A program made the translations under genes and the position numbers. A stretch of 64,000 nt of DNA, taken from a virus. This document shows, one piece after another, positions 40,682-49,140 of this stretch. Under the pieces are notes generated by a model, which saw only the letters and a program-made list of their open reading frames with translations, was not told the DNA's origin and ran no database searches. How positions within the stretch are numbered: the stretch's first letter is position 1; the number at the start of each line of letters is the position of its first letter. The stretch is from the IMG/VR virus record IMGVR_UViG_3300045971_000674, positions 62,001 to 126,000 of that record; one strand, given 5' to 3'.

Positions 40682-41320
40682 TTACTCGTAGACAATCTCG
40701 CCCTTGACCAAGCGAACTGGCAGCTCGTGCTTCAATTCAACAAGCTTCTTGGCCTTTGGCTTCTTGGGTTCGACAGCCTTGATCGGCTTGTCCATAGCTG
40801 CATGGGCGGCTTCACGTGCAATGATCGGCTGGTACTCGACCTTGACAGGGGCCGATGGGGCGGTCAGGCTCTTGAAGAAGTCTGGTGGCAGGGTGATCTT
40901 GCGCTGGACAACTGGGGGCGGTGATTGAACCACCGGTTCTTCAGCAACAACTTCAGCAGGCGCTTCGACTGCGGCTTCTTCAACCTCTTCTGGTTCTTCA
41001 TGGCGCACATCTTGAACAGGCGGCCGCGCTGGTTCCGGTGTTGGGTTTGGTGCAGCAACAACCTCAGGACCGAAGAGTTCAACTTGCTTGGTGAGCGGTG
41101 TGAAGTGCCGGTTACCAACCATGACTTCAACGCGTAGATCATACTTGCCGCTTGCTACGCTTGCTGGAATGTCCAGCTCGGCAGCCCATTCATCGCCCTG
41201 CTTTTCAGCTGGGAAGGACAGTTCAGGTTTCGTACCAAGGATCACACGCACCTTTGGATCGGCGCTGGTGCCCATTACGTTCACCTTGAACTTGATGTTG
41301 GTTGTTTGACCGATTAGCAT
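40682..41320 (-). CDS. Late protein with N-terminal Ig-like and Pro/Glu linker
   Basis: 212 residues. Residues 1-85 are beta-rich (SADPKVRVILGTKP, YDLRVEVMVGNRHFTP) like an immunoglobulin-type virion domain. Residues ~90-140 are a Pro/Glu/Val-rich disordered linker; the C-terminus is basic. Late octamer TGTAAATA precedes it. Probably structural or prohead associated. Confidence 0.7.
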   Translation of the reverse strand: MLIGQTTNIKFKVNVMGTSADPKVRVILGTKPELSFPAEKQGDEWAAELDIPASVASGKYDLRVEVMVGNRHFTPLTKQVELFGPEVVAAPNPTPEPARPPVQDVRHEEPEEVEEAAVEAPAEVVAEEPVVQSPPPVVQRKITLPPDFFKSLTAPSAPVKVEYQPIIAREAAHAAMDKPIKAVEPKKPKAKKLVELKHELPVRLVKGEIVYE

Positions 41321-41325
41321 GGTGT

Positions 41326-41766
41326 TCAGATGTTGAAGTCAGAGATATTTACAGAGACGGGATCATCAAAGTCCAGGTCACTGATCGTAACCATTGGGCC
41401 CGTGTCGAAGTCCAAATCACTCACACTGACCATCAGTGTGGGCTCAATTGCAAGCCCGGTGACCGTAACGAAGTGGGCTTGCGGCTGGTTCTCGAGTGTC
41501 TGCGATCCAGTCTTGCCATGCAGTTCGACAGAAACCGTGATGAATGGCTGTTCGAACGTGAGAACTGGCTGCTCTTCGTACTCGAATGGGCGAGCAATCT
41601 GGAACTGATTGCGAATGTTCTGTACGTTGCCACCACGAGTGATGGCTGCTGGTGGTGGTGCAACTGGGTACTTCTCATCCAGCAACCGACCGAGAACAAC
41701 CTGCCTGCGCGAACCGCAGAAGCTGTTGATCGTTGATCGGTTGATTGAACAGAAGTTGATGGACAT
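41326..41766 (-). CDS. Probable virion protein with repeated acidic beta motif
   Basis: 146 residues. The last 40 residues repeat SVSDLDFDTGP / TISDLDFDDP / NISDFNI; the N-terminus has two Cys in a basic SFCGSRRQVVLG segment. Placed between fibre-module and late genes. No family recognised. Confidence 0.66.
   Translation of the reverse strand: MSINFCSINRSTINSFCGSRRQVVLGRLLDEKYPVAPPPAAITRGGNVQNIRNQFQIARPFEYEEQPVLTFEQPFITVSVELHGKTGSQTLENQPQAHFVTVTGLAIEPTLMVSVSDLDFDTGPMVTISDLDFDDPVSVNISDFNI
41346..41353 (-). promoter_or_regulatory. T4-type late promoter TGTAAATA
   Basis: Inside the end of the 146-residue gene, 26 bases before the Ig-like gene. Confidence 0.5.
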
Positions 41767-41769
41767 AGA

Positions 41770-42432
41770 TTAGTGGCGGACCTCGTACACAATCTCGAAG
41801 TCAGGGCAGTCGTAGAACATCTGCGGTGTCAGATTCTTCTTCTTGGCGATCATCGCTTCAAGGTTTGCGAAGTCAGTTGCGTAGTTCGGCTCTTGGCTCA
41901 GGATGTCACGAACGAGTTCCACACATGACAGGTTGCTGTCAGAGGCGAGGTTGAACAGGTTGTCGTACGGACGACCGGCGTACTGTGCGGCTGCCTTGTC
42001 AAGGATCGCAGTGAAGTCCTCAAGGTTCATTGACTTCGGCTTCAACAGTGCGATTGCATTGCAGAAGGTGACCTCTTCGAACGTGCTGTACTTCACGCCA
42101 GCTGCAACGGCTTCAACGAATCGGAAGTCAGCATCCGTTTCAACACCGTCTTCCAAGTTCATGAACACATGGCCCCAGTAGCTGAACTTCCCAGTGAGGA
42201 AGAAATTGCCGAGAGCGACCATGAATGACGAGAAGTGGTTCTTGTTCTTCGACACGAGAATGAAGTAATGCTTCGTGAGCTTTTCACGAAGAACATTCTT
42301 CTCATACTCCTGGATGCGATCTTCAGGGGCTAGTCGCCAGTGAATACTACCGAGAGCCTCAATACACAGCTCCAGAAACCAGGCGACTGGCTTCAACTTT
42401 GTAAGCTTTGACAGTGCAGTAGCAATGCTCAT
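41770..42432 (-). CDS. YiiX/permuted NlpC-P60-like cysteine peptidase
   Basis: 220 residues from ATG 42432 (GGAG upstream). SYWGHVFMNLEDG, a conserved VEAVAAGV strand, then AGRPYDNLF and LSCVELVRD give the His...Cys order of permuted papain-like (YiiX/DUF830) enzymes. Such proteins cut peptidoglycan peptides or amide/thioester bonds. Its place at the end of the fibre operon suggests a virion-associated or lysis-related hydrolase. Confidence 0.66.
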   Translation of the reverse strand: MSIATALSKLTKLKPVAWFLELCIEALGSIHWRLAPEDRIQEYEKNVLREKLTKHYFILVSKNKNHFSSFMVALGNFFLTGKFSYWGHVFMNLEDGVETDADFRFVEAVAAGVKYSTFEEVTFCNAIALLKPKSMNLEDFTAILDKAAAQYAGRPYDNLFNLASDSNLSCVELVRDILSQEPNYATDFANLEAMIAKKKNLTPQMFYDCPDFEIVYEVRH

Positions 42433-42434
42433 TT

Positions 42435-42932
42435 TCACTCTCCAAACGTGAGTGGCCACCCGGTTGAGTAGTCATATGTTGATGGGTTCGGCGATGCATT
42501 CATCATCGCTCTGTGGTATTCTGCTCTAGCGAAGATCGCCATGTCCTGAGCACCAGTCGCCTGAAAGATTCCGACTGCAAGAGCAGGTGTCATCTGAATG
42601 AACGTGTCAGTCATCGTCTTCCACATGATTCCGGCTGGCATCGAAGCGCCCATCAGCATCAGACCGATCTGCTGAATCCGCGACGAGTCATCTGAGTGGA
42701 ACCAGCTCGTGCCGACCTTCACACCGTTGAACTTCCGACGATCACGCTCTGCCTTGATCTCTTCCCACTTCTGAAGCTTCGTCAGCGCCAGCATGAACGT
42801 GTCCATCTCGCTCTTTGGCGGGAGCGGAAGACCATCATCAGCTATCAACAGCGAGTAATCGGTGCCATCACCATCAGCATGGATCTTGCGACCAGGATAG
42901 TGTGTCTGAACGACTTCAATGTAATTGGCCAT
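42435..42932 (-). CDS. DUF4376-like tail fibre assembly protein
   Basis: 165 residues. The C-terminal ~105 residues (from IKAERDRRKFNGVKV through SWFHSDDSSRIQQIG and MWKTMTDTFIQMTP to YDYSTGWPL) match the DUF4376 pattern usual in phage fibre chaperones encoded right after the fibre they fold. It follows the tip-protein gene with a 1-base overlap. Confidence 0.78.
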   Translation of the reverse strand: MANYIEVVQTHYPGRKIHADGDGTDYSLLIADDGLPLPPKSEMDTFMLALTKLQKWEEIKAERDRRKFNGVKVGTSWFHSDDSSRIQQIGLMLMGASMPAGIMWKTMTDTFIQMTPALAVGIFQATGAQDMAIFARAEYHRAMMNASPNPSTYDYSTGWPLTFGE

Positions 42933-43795
42933 TACAGGATCTCCATGATCGTGTATTCAGTCGCAAGCGCACCGCCGAGTGTGACTGTGTTTGTTTGATT
43001 AACGTACCAAGTCGTAGTCGTAGACCCGCCGAAACGTGCTTGTACTGTTACCGGTGTTGTGTTTCCTGGCACAGTCACTGATTGGAATGACATCGCGGCT
43101 GACGCGTTGTTCGCAACGATACGGCTAATTGCTGCACCAGCGAGAGTTGCTCCATAGAACACTGAGCACAAATTCGTAGTCGAAGTGTTTGAATTCGAGT
43201 GTGACAGCGAGAACGAAATGATGATACGAGATGCTGCCGAAAGCGGCGTGAACGTTGTGCTCCAGATCGCCGTACCTTCTGTAATCAGTGGTGTCGTATT
43301 GTCGAATGGAATTGCTGTTGCACCAGTCGCTGCAGCAATTGTGCCAGACACGACCTGAAGGACTCGGCCCTGCGGAATCCATGTGGCACCGTCAAAGAGT
43401 TCGTGATACCCAAGTGTGGTGTTCCAACGAGTCTGACCTGTTGGTGGAGAGACTGCACGATCAGCGGTGGCGCCAGATGGTGGTGTGTAACCCGCAAGAC
43501 CTGGTAGAATTGGGTTCGATACGAGACTGATTACGGAACCTGAAATGCCGATCTGATTCGCTGTTCCGGTGTAAGTACCGGCAGATCCGACTGAATCCCA
43601 AGTTGCACCATTATCTCGGTACATCACCTTTGTTGTCGTGTCAACAAACAGGCGCCCAACAGTTCCTGCGGCGGGCCGGTTTGCCGTAGTGTCAGATAGA
43701 ATGGAAGGAGTTCCACCCGCATTTAGCATCACGCCCAAGCCATTCACAGTCGGAGTGTCGAGGAATGAGAGATTGCCGAGTACTTCAGTTGTCAT
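42932..43795 (-). CDS. Fibre protein with C-terminal jelly-roll-like tip
   Basis: 287 residues. N-terminal part resembles short fibre segments (RPAAGTVGRLFVDTT); the last ~130 residues (GTAIWSTTFTPLSAASRI... to ATEYTIMEI) look like the compact beta tip used for receptor contact. Late octamer 32 bases upstream inside the LamG gene. ATGA overlap with that gene. Confidence 0.72.
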   Translation of the reverse strand: MTTEVLGNLSFLDTPTVNGLGVMLNAGGTPSILSDTTANRPAAGTVGRLFVDTTTKVMYRDNGATWDSVGSAGTYTGTANQIGISGSVISLVSNPILPGLAGYTPPSGATADRAVSPPTGQTRWNTTLGYHELFDGATWIPQGRVLQVVSGTIAAATGATAIPFDNTTPLITEGTAIWSTTFTPLSAASRIIISFSLSHSNSNTSTTNLCSVFYGATLAGAAISRIVANNASAAMSFQSVTVPGNTTPVTVQARFGGSTTTTWYVNQTNTVTLGGALATEYTIMEIL

Positions 43796-44520
43796 TGGAC
43801 TGGCCTGATGTTCGAATTCGCTAGGCTATTTACGTAGGTATGGGTGATCGCCGTGGACACCCCAGTGAGCGTCAGGGTGTGACCGTTTCCAGTGAGATCG
43901 ACAATCGAGGAGGCGGTTGATCCGCTTGACAGTTCGTCGAACTCGTATCGGCAGATCAAGCCATTCATGATTCCATGACGTGCCCCGCCAGCGTAGTACA
44001 TCGTTTCTATCTCATCGGCAGCAAGACCTCGGCGGTACAGATTGTACTGGTCCACGTAGAATGCTGCGACCTCTGAGGTGGTTCCACCCGGGTACCCGTT
44101 GATGTACACCTGATTCAGGTACCCGGTGATCTGCGGGTTCACCGTGTCGAGTTGTGAAGCGGCGAGCGTGCCGTTCAGGTACAGTCGGTGCGTCGTTCCA
44201 TCGAACGTGTACACGACGTGAACCCAGAGATTATTGAACGGCGTCATCACCCCGACAGCAGTCCCGACAAGCGTTCCACCACCCCAGGTCCAGCACGTGA
44301 GTTCGCCGGCGCCGTTCGAGGTTCCGATCTGAACGCCAGTGAGTGGTGCCCCGAGAGCGACGTCCGTCAATGGTCCGTACACGCCGACGAGGGAGCGTCG
44401 TGAACCTGGGTTCCAGACAGTATTGATCCAGACGGACACCGAGAACGCGGAGCGCGCAAGCAGACCCATCGTCTGCGAAGAACGAAGGTGCACGTCAGCG
44501 GCTGTCGTTAGAATAGCCAT
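43792..44520 (-). CDS. LamG/concanavalin-like virion protein
   Basis: 242 residues. FSVSVWINT, WVHVVYTFDG, HRLYLNGTLAAS and VAAFYVDQYNLYRRGLAADEI are the strand sequence of a laminin-G-like jelly roll, common in phage carbohydrate-binding proteins. Translation is coupled to the long fibre gene ahead and the tip gene behind by overlaps. Confidence 0.82.
   Translation of the reverse strand: MAILTTAADVHLRSSQTMGLLARSAFSVSVWINTVWNPGSRRSLVGVYGPLTDVALGAPLTGVQIGTSNGAGELTCWTWGGGTLVGTAVGVMTPFNNLWVHVVYTFDGTTHRLYLNGTLAASQLDTVNPQITGYLNQVYINGYPGGTTSEVAAFYVDQYNLYRRGLAADEIETMYYAGGARHGIMNGLICRYEFDELSSGSTASSIVDLTGNGHTLTLTGVSTAITHTYVNSLANSNIRPVQ
43827..43834 (-). promoter_or_regulatory. T4-type late promoter CGTAAATA
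   Basis: Within the end of the LamG gene, serving the tip-protein gene. Confidence 0.5.
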
Positions 44521-47500
44521 CAGTAGAACTCGACTGTCAATTCGGCTAGTAGGAATGCTGAGCCGAGGTTTGTGCCAGTCACGCCGGCGACTCGACGTGT
44601 CAGTTCGAACTGATACAGACGATCAGCAGTCAGGCTGAGTGTTGTCAGAGCGATCGTCTGCGTGCTGTACTGGAAGAAAGCGTTTGTTGGGATTGAAACA
44701 TTCGCGAGTTCAGAAGCTGCGCTCCAGGCCCCGACTGCCGCGTTGTTCGGGAGCAGTCGAGAGTACAGACGCGGCTGAACAACTGAGACTGCACCAGGTG
44801 CAGTCGTCGCACGGCCACGGATCTTGAACGTTATTTGCGTACAGCCCGGTGGAATCGACAGGGTGAACCCGACGCCTTGTTCGACTGTATTGCTGAACGA
44901 GCGAACGTTCAGTGCAGTGTACGTCGGATCGGTAGTGACTGGCGCCAGAGCGTTCACAGCGAAGTCGGCGTTGTTCGGTGTGTCCAGGGAGTTCGCGAAG
45001 TAGCTGAACCGACTGATCAGGTTCAGGTTCGTCTGACCGGAGCCAGCATCTGACACGACCACCGGACCAGTGAAGTTCAGGGTCGTTGTCGTGGCGCCAA
45101 TAACAGTCGCGTCCTTCGCCACTGCAAGAGAACCTGAGCCACCACCACTACCAACTGACAAGCCATTTGCGACTGCCACAACACGGAGTGTCTTTGTATT
45201 GCCAACAACCTGAACACGAATTGTGTTTGTATTTGACAGAACGACTGAGTCAGGAATCACGATCGCGTTCGTAGCACTGTCGAACACCGTTATCACGAGG
45301 TTGTTCGTTGCCAGGTTATGTGCGAAGTCAGCTGAGTATCGCGTTCCAGAGACGAGTGTCCATGCAGCAACACCAGCTTGACCAACACCGATCAGGCCAG
45401 CAGCAGAGCCAGCTGATGCAGCAGTGTTCACCCAGTTCGTGCCATTGAATGACAGAATGTTCCCAGAAGCTGGCGCTGTCAGAACGACATCTGACAGTTC
45501 GTCAAGACCAACAGTTCGGAATGTTGGTACACCACCAGCAAGCGGTGCCACGAAGAATGTGCCAGCAGCCTGCGAAGCAAGAGTGCCGGTCAGTACACCT
45601 GTACCTGTGACAGGAGAGCCCGTGACTGTGAAGATCGATGGCAGAGCCAGACCGACAGAGGTCACGGAGCCAGCACCAGTCGCCGAGATCGTGATGTTCC
45701 CAATGACGCCATCAGTATTCGAAAGCGAGATGCCAGAACCAGCCACGAACGCACGAGTGGTCCAAGTTGAAGTGCCAGTGCGAACAGCAAAGCCTGCAGT
45801 TGCAAGACCTTCAACAGCTGCAAGGTCATCTGCGAGAGCGAGCGTGATGTTGCCAGCGGTGGTGACCGGTGAACCGGAAACCGTAACACCTGATGCAGGA
45901 GCCGTGATGCCAATCGATGTGACCGTGCCAACGTTGACAATTCCGGTCAATCCGTTGACAGAGAGAACGGAATCGGTTGGCGTCAGAAGCAACTGCCAGT
46001 TCGAGAATACGGTAGCGGGAGTCGCGCGCAGAATGAATGACTGATTCGCATCAGTGCGAACTGCAACATCACCAACTTCGGCTGTGAGGGCCAGCATTGC
46101 TGCTTGGGAGGCGACGACGAAAGTATCGGTGATTGCAATTGCTGGCAGTTGCGTCAGCGTGAGTTTGCCTGCATTGTCGAGAGTTGCAAGACCGTTCACC
46201 GCCCCAACGAGAGATGTGTTCACTGCATCGGTGATGCCGTAACCAGCGATAGTCGTTGGGTTTGTACCGGCAGTCACACGGCCGTAGACGTCGGTTGTCA
46301 CTGAGCGATAGGTGCCAGCAGAACCAACCGTTGCAAGGTCGATGCCTACGTTGTTTGCGGTGCCGAGCGGGTTGGTGATTGTGATCGTGCCATTGCCTGA
46401 CACTACAGAGCGGGTCGTGTAGGTGCCTGCTGTCGTGCGGGCAACAAAGCCTAGTGTAGAGAGACCAGAAAGACCTTGGAGTTCGGTGCCCAGTGTGAAG
46501 GTCAGAGTGCCAGAGCCAGTGATAGGTGAACCACCAACCGTGAGACCCGTAGATCCCGTTGCAGCAACTGAGGTGACTGTACCTGAGGTGTTGGCAGTTA
46601 GGAGAATGCCACCGGCAGAGTGTGTGACCGTGATACCAGAGCCGGTGAGAGTCTTGTACTCGGCTGCAGTGCCGAGTGAATTGACACCGAAGATCTGATT
46701 TGCAGCGCCAAGCGACGTGAGACCTGTACCGCCCTTCGTAGCAGTCAATGTACCAGAGAGGTTGTCGAGTGCAAGGTTGGCTTCTACGACATCGATTGTT
46801 GGATTGCCTGCAATGCCGTCACCATTGGCTACCGTGATCTTGGTCGATCCAGCAATGATGGATCGAACCAGCGCTGTTGTTCCGTTCCGTACGACGATGC
46901 CATTGGTAGCCAAGGCTGCCACTGATGTGAGATATGCCGAAAGCGGCTGAGCATCGGTGATGAAGTATCCAGCGAGGGTGTTTGGATTCGAGCCTGCAGT
47001 GACACGGCCCTTGGCATCCACCGTAACAGATTGATACGTACCAGCGCCCACACCGGTGTTGCTGAGCGTCGTGTTGATCAGCGTAGTGCCAGTGCCAGCC
47101 ACATCACCTTGCAGCGTGATGTTCTGGTTTGTGGTCAGGTATGCAACGTTCGAGCCAGAGACAACTTGACCTGAGGCATTTGTTGTGACGTTGTTGTACG
47201 AGCCAGCAGTGCCAACTGGAGTGATGCTGATCGTGTTGATTGATCGTGTCAGGCCAGTACCGACTTGGATGTCCGCGGCGCTTGAGAACTGGACCCATGG
47301 AATGGCGGTAGTGCCTAGAGTACCACCTTGGTTTGCAGTGCTTATCCAAGCGGTGTCGGCTTGAGTACCATCTTCGATGAACACGAAAGCGGATGGGACT
47401 TCAGCCCATGCGTCGAAGTCGGCTGCTCGGGTCCAAGCACTTGCTGATGCAAGATACACGCCGTTCGTAGCCGGGGCGGTCTGATTCTTGACCAAAATTC

Positions 47501-49049
47501 GGTCGCCATCTACCGTCAGCACACCATCGATTGTCTGAAGACCAGACAGCGTGATATTGGCGGTGGTGCCGAGGCGTGCGGATTGCTTCGGTGCAATTCC
47601 CTGAACAGCAGCATCAACGTACTGCTTGGTGGCCAACTGAAGTGGCAGCGTTGGGTTTGCAGCAACAGTGACAGATGCAAACGTAGGAGTCGATGCAGTG
47701 CCGATTGACTGTGGCAGCGACAAGGTGATTGAGCCAGTGGCTGCAGTGGCAATCACCTGGTTGGCAGTGCCAGTCACTGAGAGGACGCCAGTGTTCGAGA
47801 TGGTGATCTGGCCACCAGTGAATGCAAGGCCAATACCAGTACCATTGGCAAGTGTCTTGTACTCAAGGCCAGTTGCTGTGGTGTTTACACCGAGCAGTTG
47901 ATTTGCTGCGCCAATCGATGAACGGCCCGTGCCGCCAAACTGGGTGCCAACAATGTCGCCCTGCCAGGTGCCAGTGCCAATCAAGCCAAGTGTCGTGATC
48001 GATGTTTGGCCAACGTACGTTGAAGCGATGTCAAACACGGGATCAGCAAGGATGCCGTCACCGTTGGAAACAGAGAGACGATTCGTTGTGCCTGTCAGAG
48101 TTCTCGTCGTCCACGTATCGGTTGCGGTCCGTGCCGAGAAGCCCAACGTGAGCAAGCCCTCAACACCAGCCAGATCGTTGGCAAGTGCAAAGGTCAACGT
48201 ACCGCTCGTTGTGATTGGTCCACCAGAGACCGTGAGGCCTGAGGCAGGTTGTGCTGTAGCGATGGAGGTAACGGTGCCACCAGTAGAAGCTACCAGCGAA
48301 ATCCACGCAACACCATTGTAGTACTCGAGCTGCGTTGTCGTGCTATTGAATCGAATTGTCGCGATGGTTGCGATTCGCTGCGCCGTAGTGCCAGTTGGAA
48401 TGATCACGCCCTGGGTACCAGGGAATGTCAGTGCAGTAGCAGGGAACGAGAACGTTGGGTTGCCTGCAACGCCAGTGCCGTTCGTGATTGTGATCTGGTT
48501 GGCACTGCCAGTGAGAGTGCGGTTCGCGTAGGTGGTTGCGGTGATCTGCGTGAGCATGCCAGTCGTTGCGAGTGCAGCAACGGCAGTGAGGCGCGCATTC
48601 AGTGGCTGTGCGTCAGTGATGCCGTATCCAACCAACGTCGTTGGATTGGTGCCAGCGGTGACTTGGCCGTAGTTGTTCGTCGTGACTGACTTGTAGGTAC
48701 CAGCCGTTCCAACAGTAGTCAGACCGAGAACAATGTTCTCGTTGGCACCTGCATTCTGGGTGGTCTTTGTGAGAGTGCCATCAACTAGTAGTTTGGCATT
48801 GAGGTAGCCTGAGGTCGTATCAGTTGCAGAGACCTTGACAGCTTCGCCAACGCCCTGAGCAAAGCTCAACCAGTTAGTATCAAGTGGGCCAACTTTCTGG
48901 TAAAGTGAGCCATTGCTACGGATGAACAAGGAGCCGATGGGCGCTGCTTCGCCGACAGTGCTGGGATCTGTGACGCCAGCAAAGATACCAACGAGGTCGT
49001 CGAGGTTGATGCCACTTTCTGGCTGGAATGCTTCGTTGATATTTGCCAC
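44520..49049 (-). CDS. Long tail fibre protein with repeated modules
   Basis: 1509 residues, GTG start, own late promoter. Residues 1-70 form an anchor module (NINEAFQPESGINLDDLVG, GSLYQKV) shared in outline with the 466-residue gene. The shaft is built of repeats of the type GTYKSVTTNNYGQVTAG-x-NPTTLxGYGITDAQPL, GTVTSIxxxxPxSGLTVSGxPIT and TSLGAANQIxGVN, plus a KQSARLGTTANITLSG module common in fibres. Low helix content; the last ~150 residues form a distinct beta tip. Confidence 0.9.
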   Translation of the reverse strand: MANINEAFQPESGINLDDLVGIFAGVTDPSTVGEAAPIGSLFIRSNGSLYQKVGPLDTNWLSFAQGVGEAVKVSATDTTSGYLNAKLLVDGTLTKTTQNAGANENIVLGLTTVGTAGTYKSVTTNNYGQVTAGTNPTTLVGYGITDAQPLNARLTAVAALATTGMLTQITATTYANRTLTGSANQITITNGTGVAGNPTFSFPATALTFPGTQGVIIPTGTTAQRIATIATIRFNSTTTQLEYYNGVAWISLVASTGGTVTSIATAQPASGLTVSGGPITTSGTLTFALANDLAGVEGLLTLGFSARTATDTWTTRTLTGTTNRLSVSNGDGILADPVFDIASTYVGQTSITTLGLIGTGTWQGDIVGTQFGGTGRSSIGAANQLLGVNTTATGLEYKTLANGTGIGLAFTGGQITISNTGVLSVTGTANQVIATAATGSITLSLPQSIGTASTPTFASVTVAANPTLPLQLATKQYVDAAVQGIAPKQSARLGTTANITLSGLQTIDGVLTVDGDRILVKNQTAPATNGVYLASASAWTRAADFDAWAEVPSAFVFIEDGTQADTAWISTANQGGTLGTTAIPWVQFSSAADIQVGTGLTRSINTISITPVGTAGSYNNVTTNASGQVVSGSNVAYLTTNQNITLQGDVAGTGTTLINTTLSNTGVGAGTYQSVTVDAKGRVTAGSNPNTLAGYFITDAQPLSAYLTSVAALATNGIVVRNGTTALVRSIIAGSTKITVANGDGIAGNPTIDVVEANLALDNLSGTLTATKGGTGLTSLGAANQIFGVNSLGTAAEYKTLTGSGITVTHSAGGILLTANTSGTVTSVAATGSTGLTVGGSPITGSGTLTFTLGTELQGLSGLSTLGFVARTTAGTYTTRSVVSGNGTITITNPLGTANNVGIDLATVGSAGTYRSVTTDVYGRVTAGTNPTTIAGYGITDAVNTSLVGAVNGLATLDNAGKLTLTQLPAIAITDTFVVASQAAMLALTAEVGDVAVRTDANQSFILRATPATVFSNWQLLLTPTDSVLSVNGLTGIVNVGTVTSIGITAPASGVTVSGSPVTTAGNITLALADDLAAVEGLATAGFAVRTGTSTWTTRAFVAGSGISLSNTDGVIGNITISATGAGSVTSVGLALPSIFTVTGSPVTGTGVLTGTLASQAAGTFFVAPLAGGVPTFRTVGLDELSDVVLTAPASGNILSFNGTNWVNTAASAGSAAGLIGVGQAGVAAWTLVSGTRYSADFAHNLATNNLVITVFDSATNAIVIPDSVVLSNTNTIRVQVVGNTKTLRVVAVANGLSVGSGGGSGSLAVAKDATVIGATTTTLNFTGPVVVSDAGSGQTNLNLISRFSYFANSLDTPNNADFAVNALAPVTTDPTYTALNVRSFSNTVEQGVGFTLSIPPGCTQITFKIRGRATTAPGAVSVVQPRLYSRLLPNNAAVGAWSAASELANVSIPTNAFFQYSTQTIALTTLSLTADRLYQFELTRRVAGVTGTNLGSAFLLAELTVEFY

Positions 49050-49074
49050 GTGGTGCTCGCCTAAGAGGATAGCC

Positions 49075-49082
49075 TATTTATC
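49075..49082 (-). promoter_or_regulatory. T4-type late promoter GATAAATA
   Basis: 26 bases before the long fibre start, just after a terminator. Confidence 0.7.
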
Positions 49083-49094
49083 GCCGGAAAGCAA

Positions 49095-49118
49095 GACGGG
49101 CTCCCGAAGGAGCCCGTC
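49095..49118 (-). terminator. Terminator hairpin with TTCG loop
   Basis: Perfect 10-bp stem GACGGGCTCC/GGAGCCCGTC followed by TTGCTTTCC on the minus strand; ends the 466-residue gene. Confidence 0.75.
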
Positions 49119-49140
49119 AAAGTCAGAGCGAGAAGCCTGA

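Noticed and set aside
46000-48700. Repeated blocks as possible mobile-element or recombination repeats
   Set aside because: They are in frame and match the modular repeats of a tail fibre shaft; no inverted ends or transposase.
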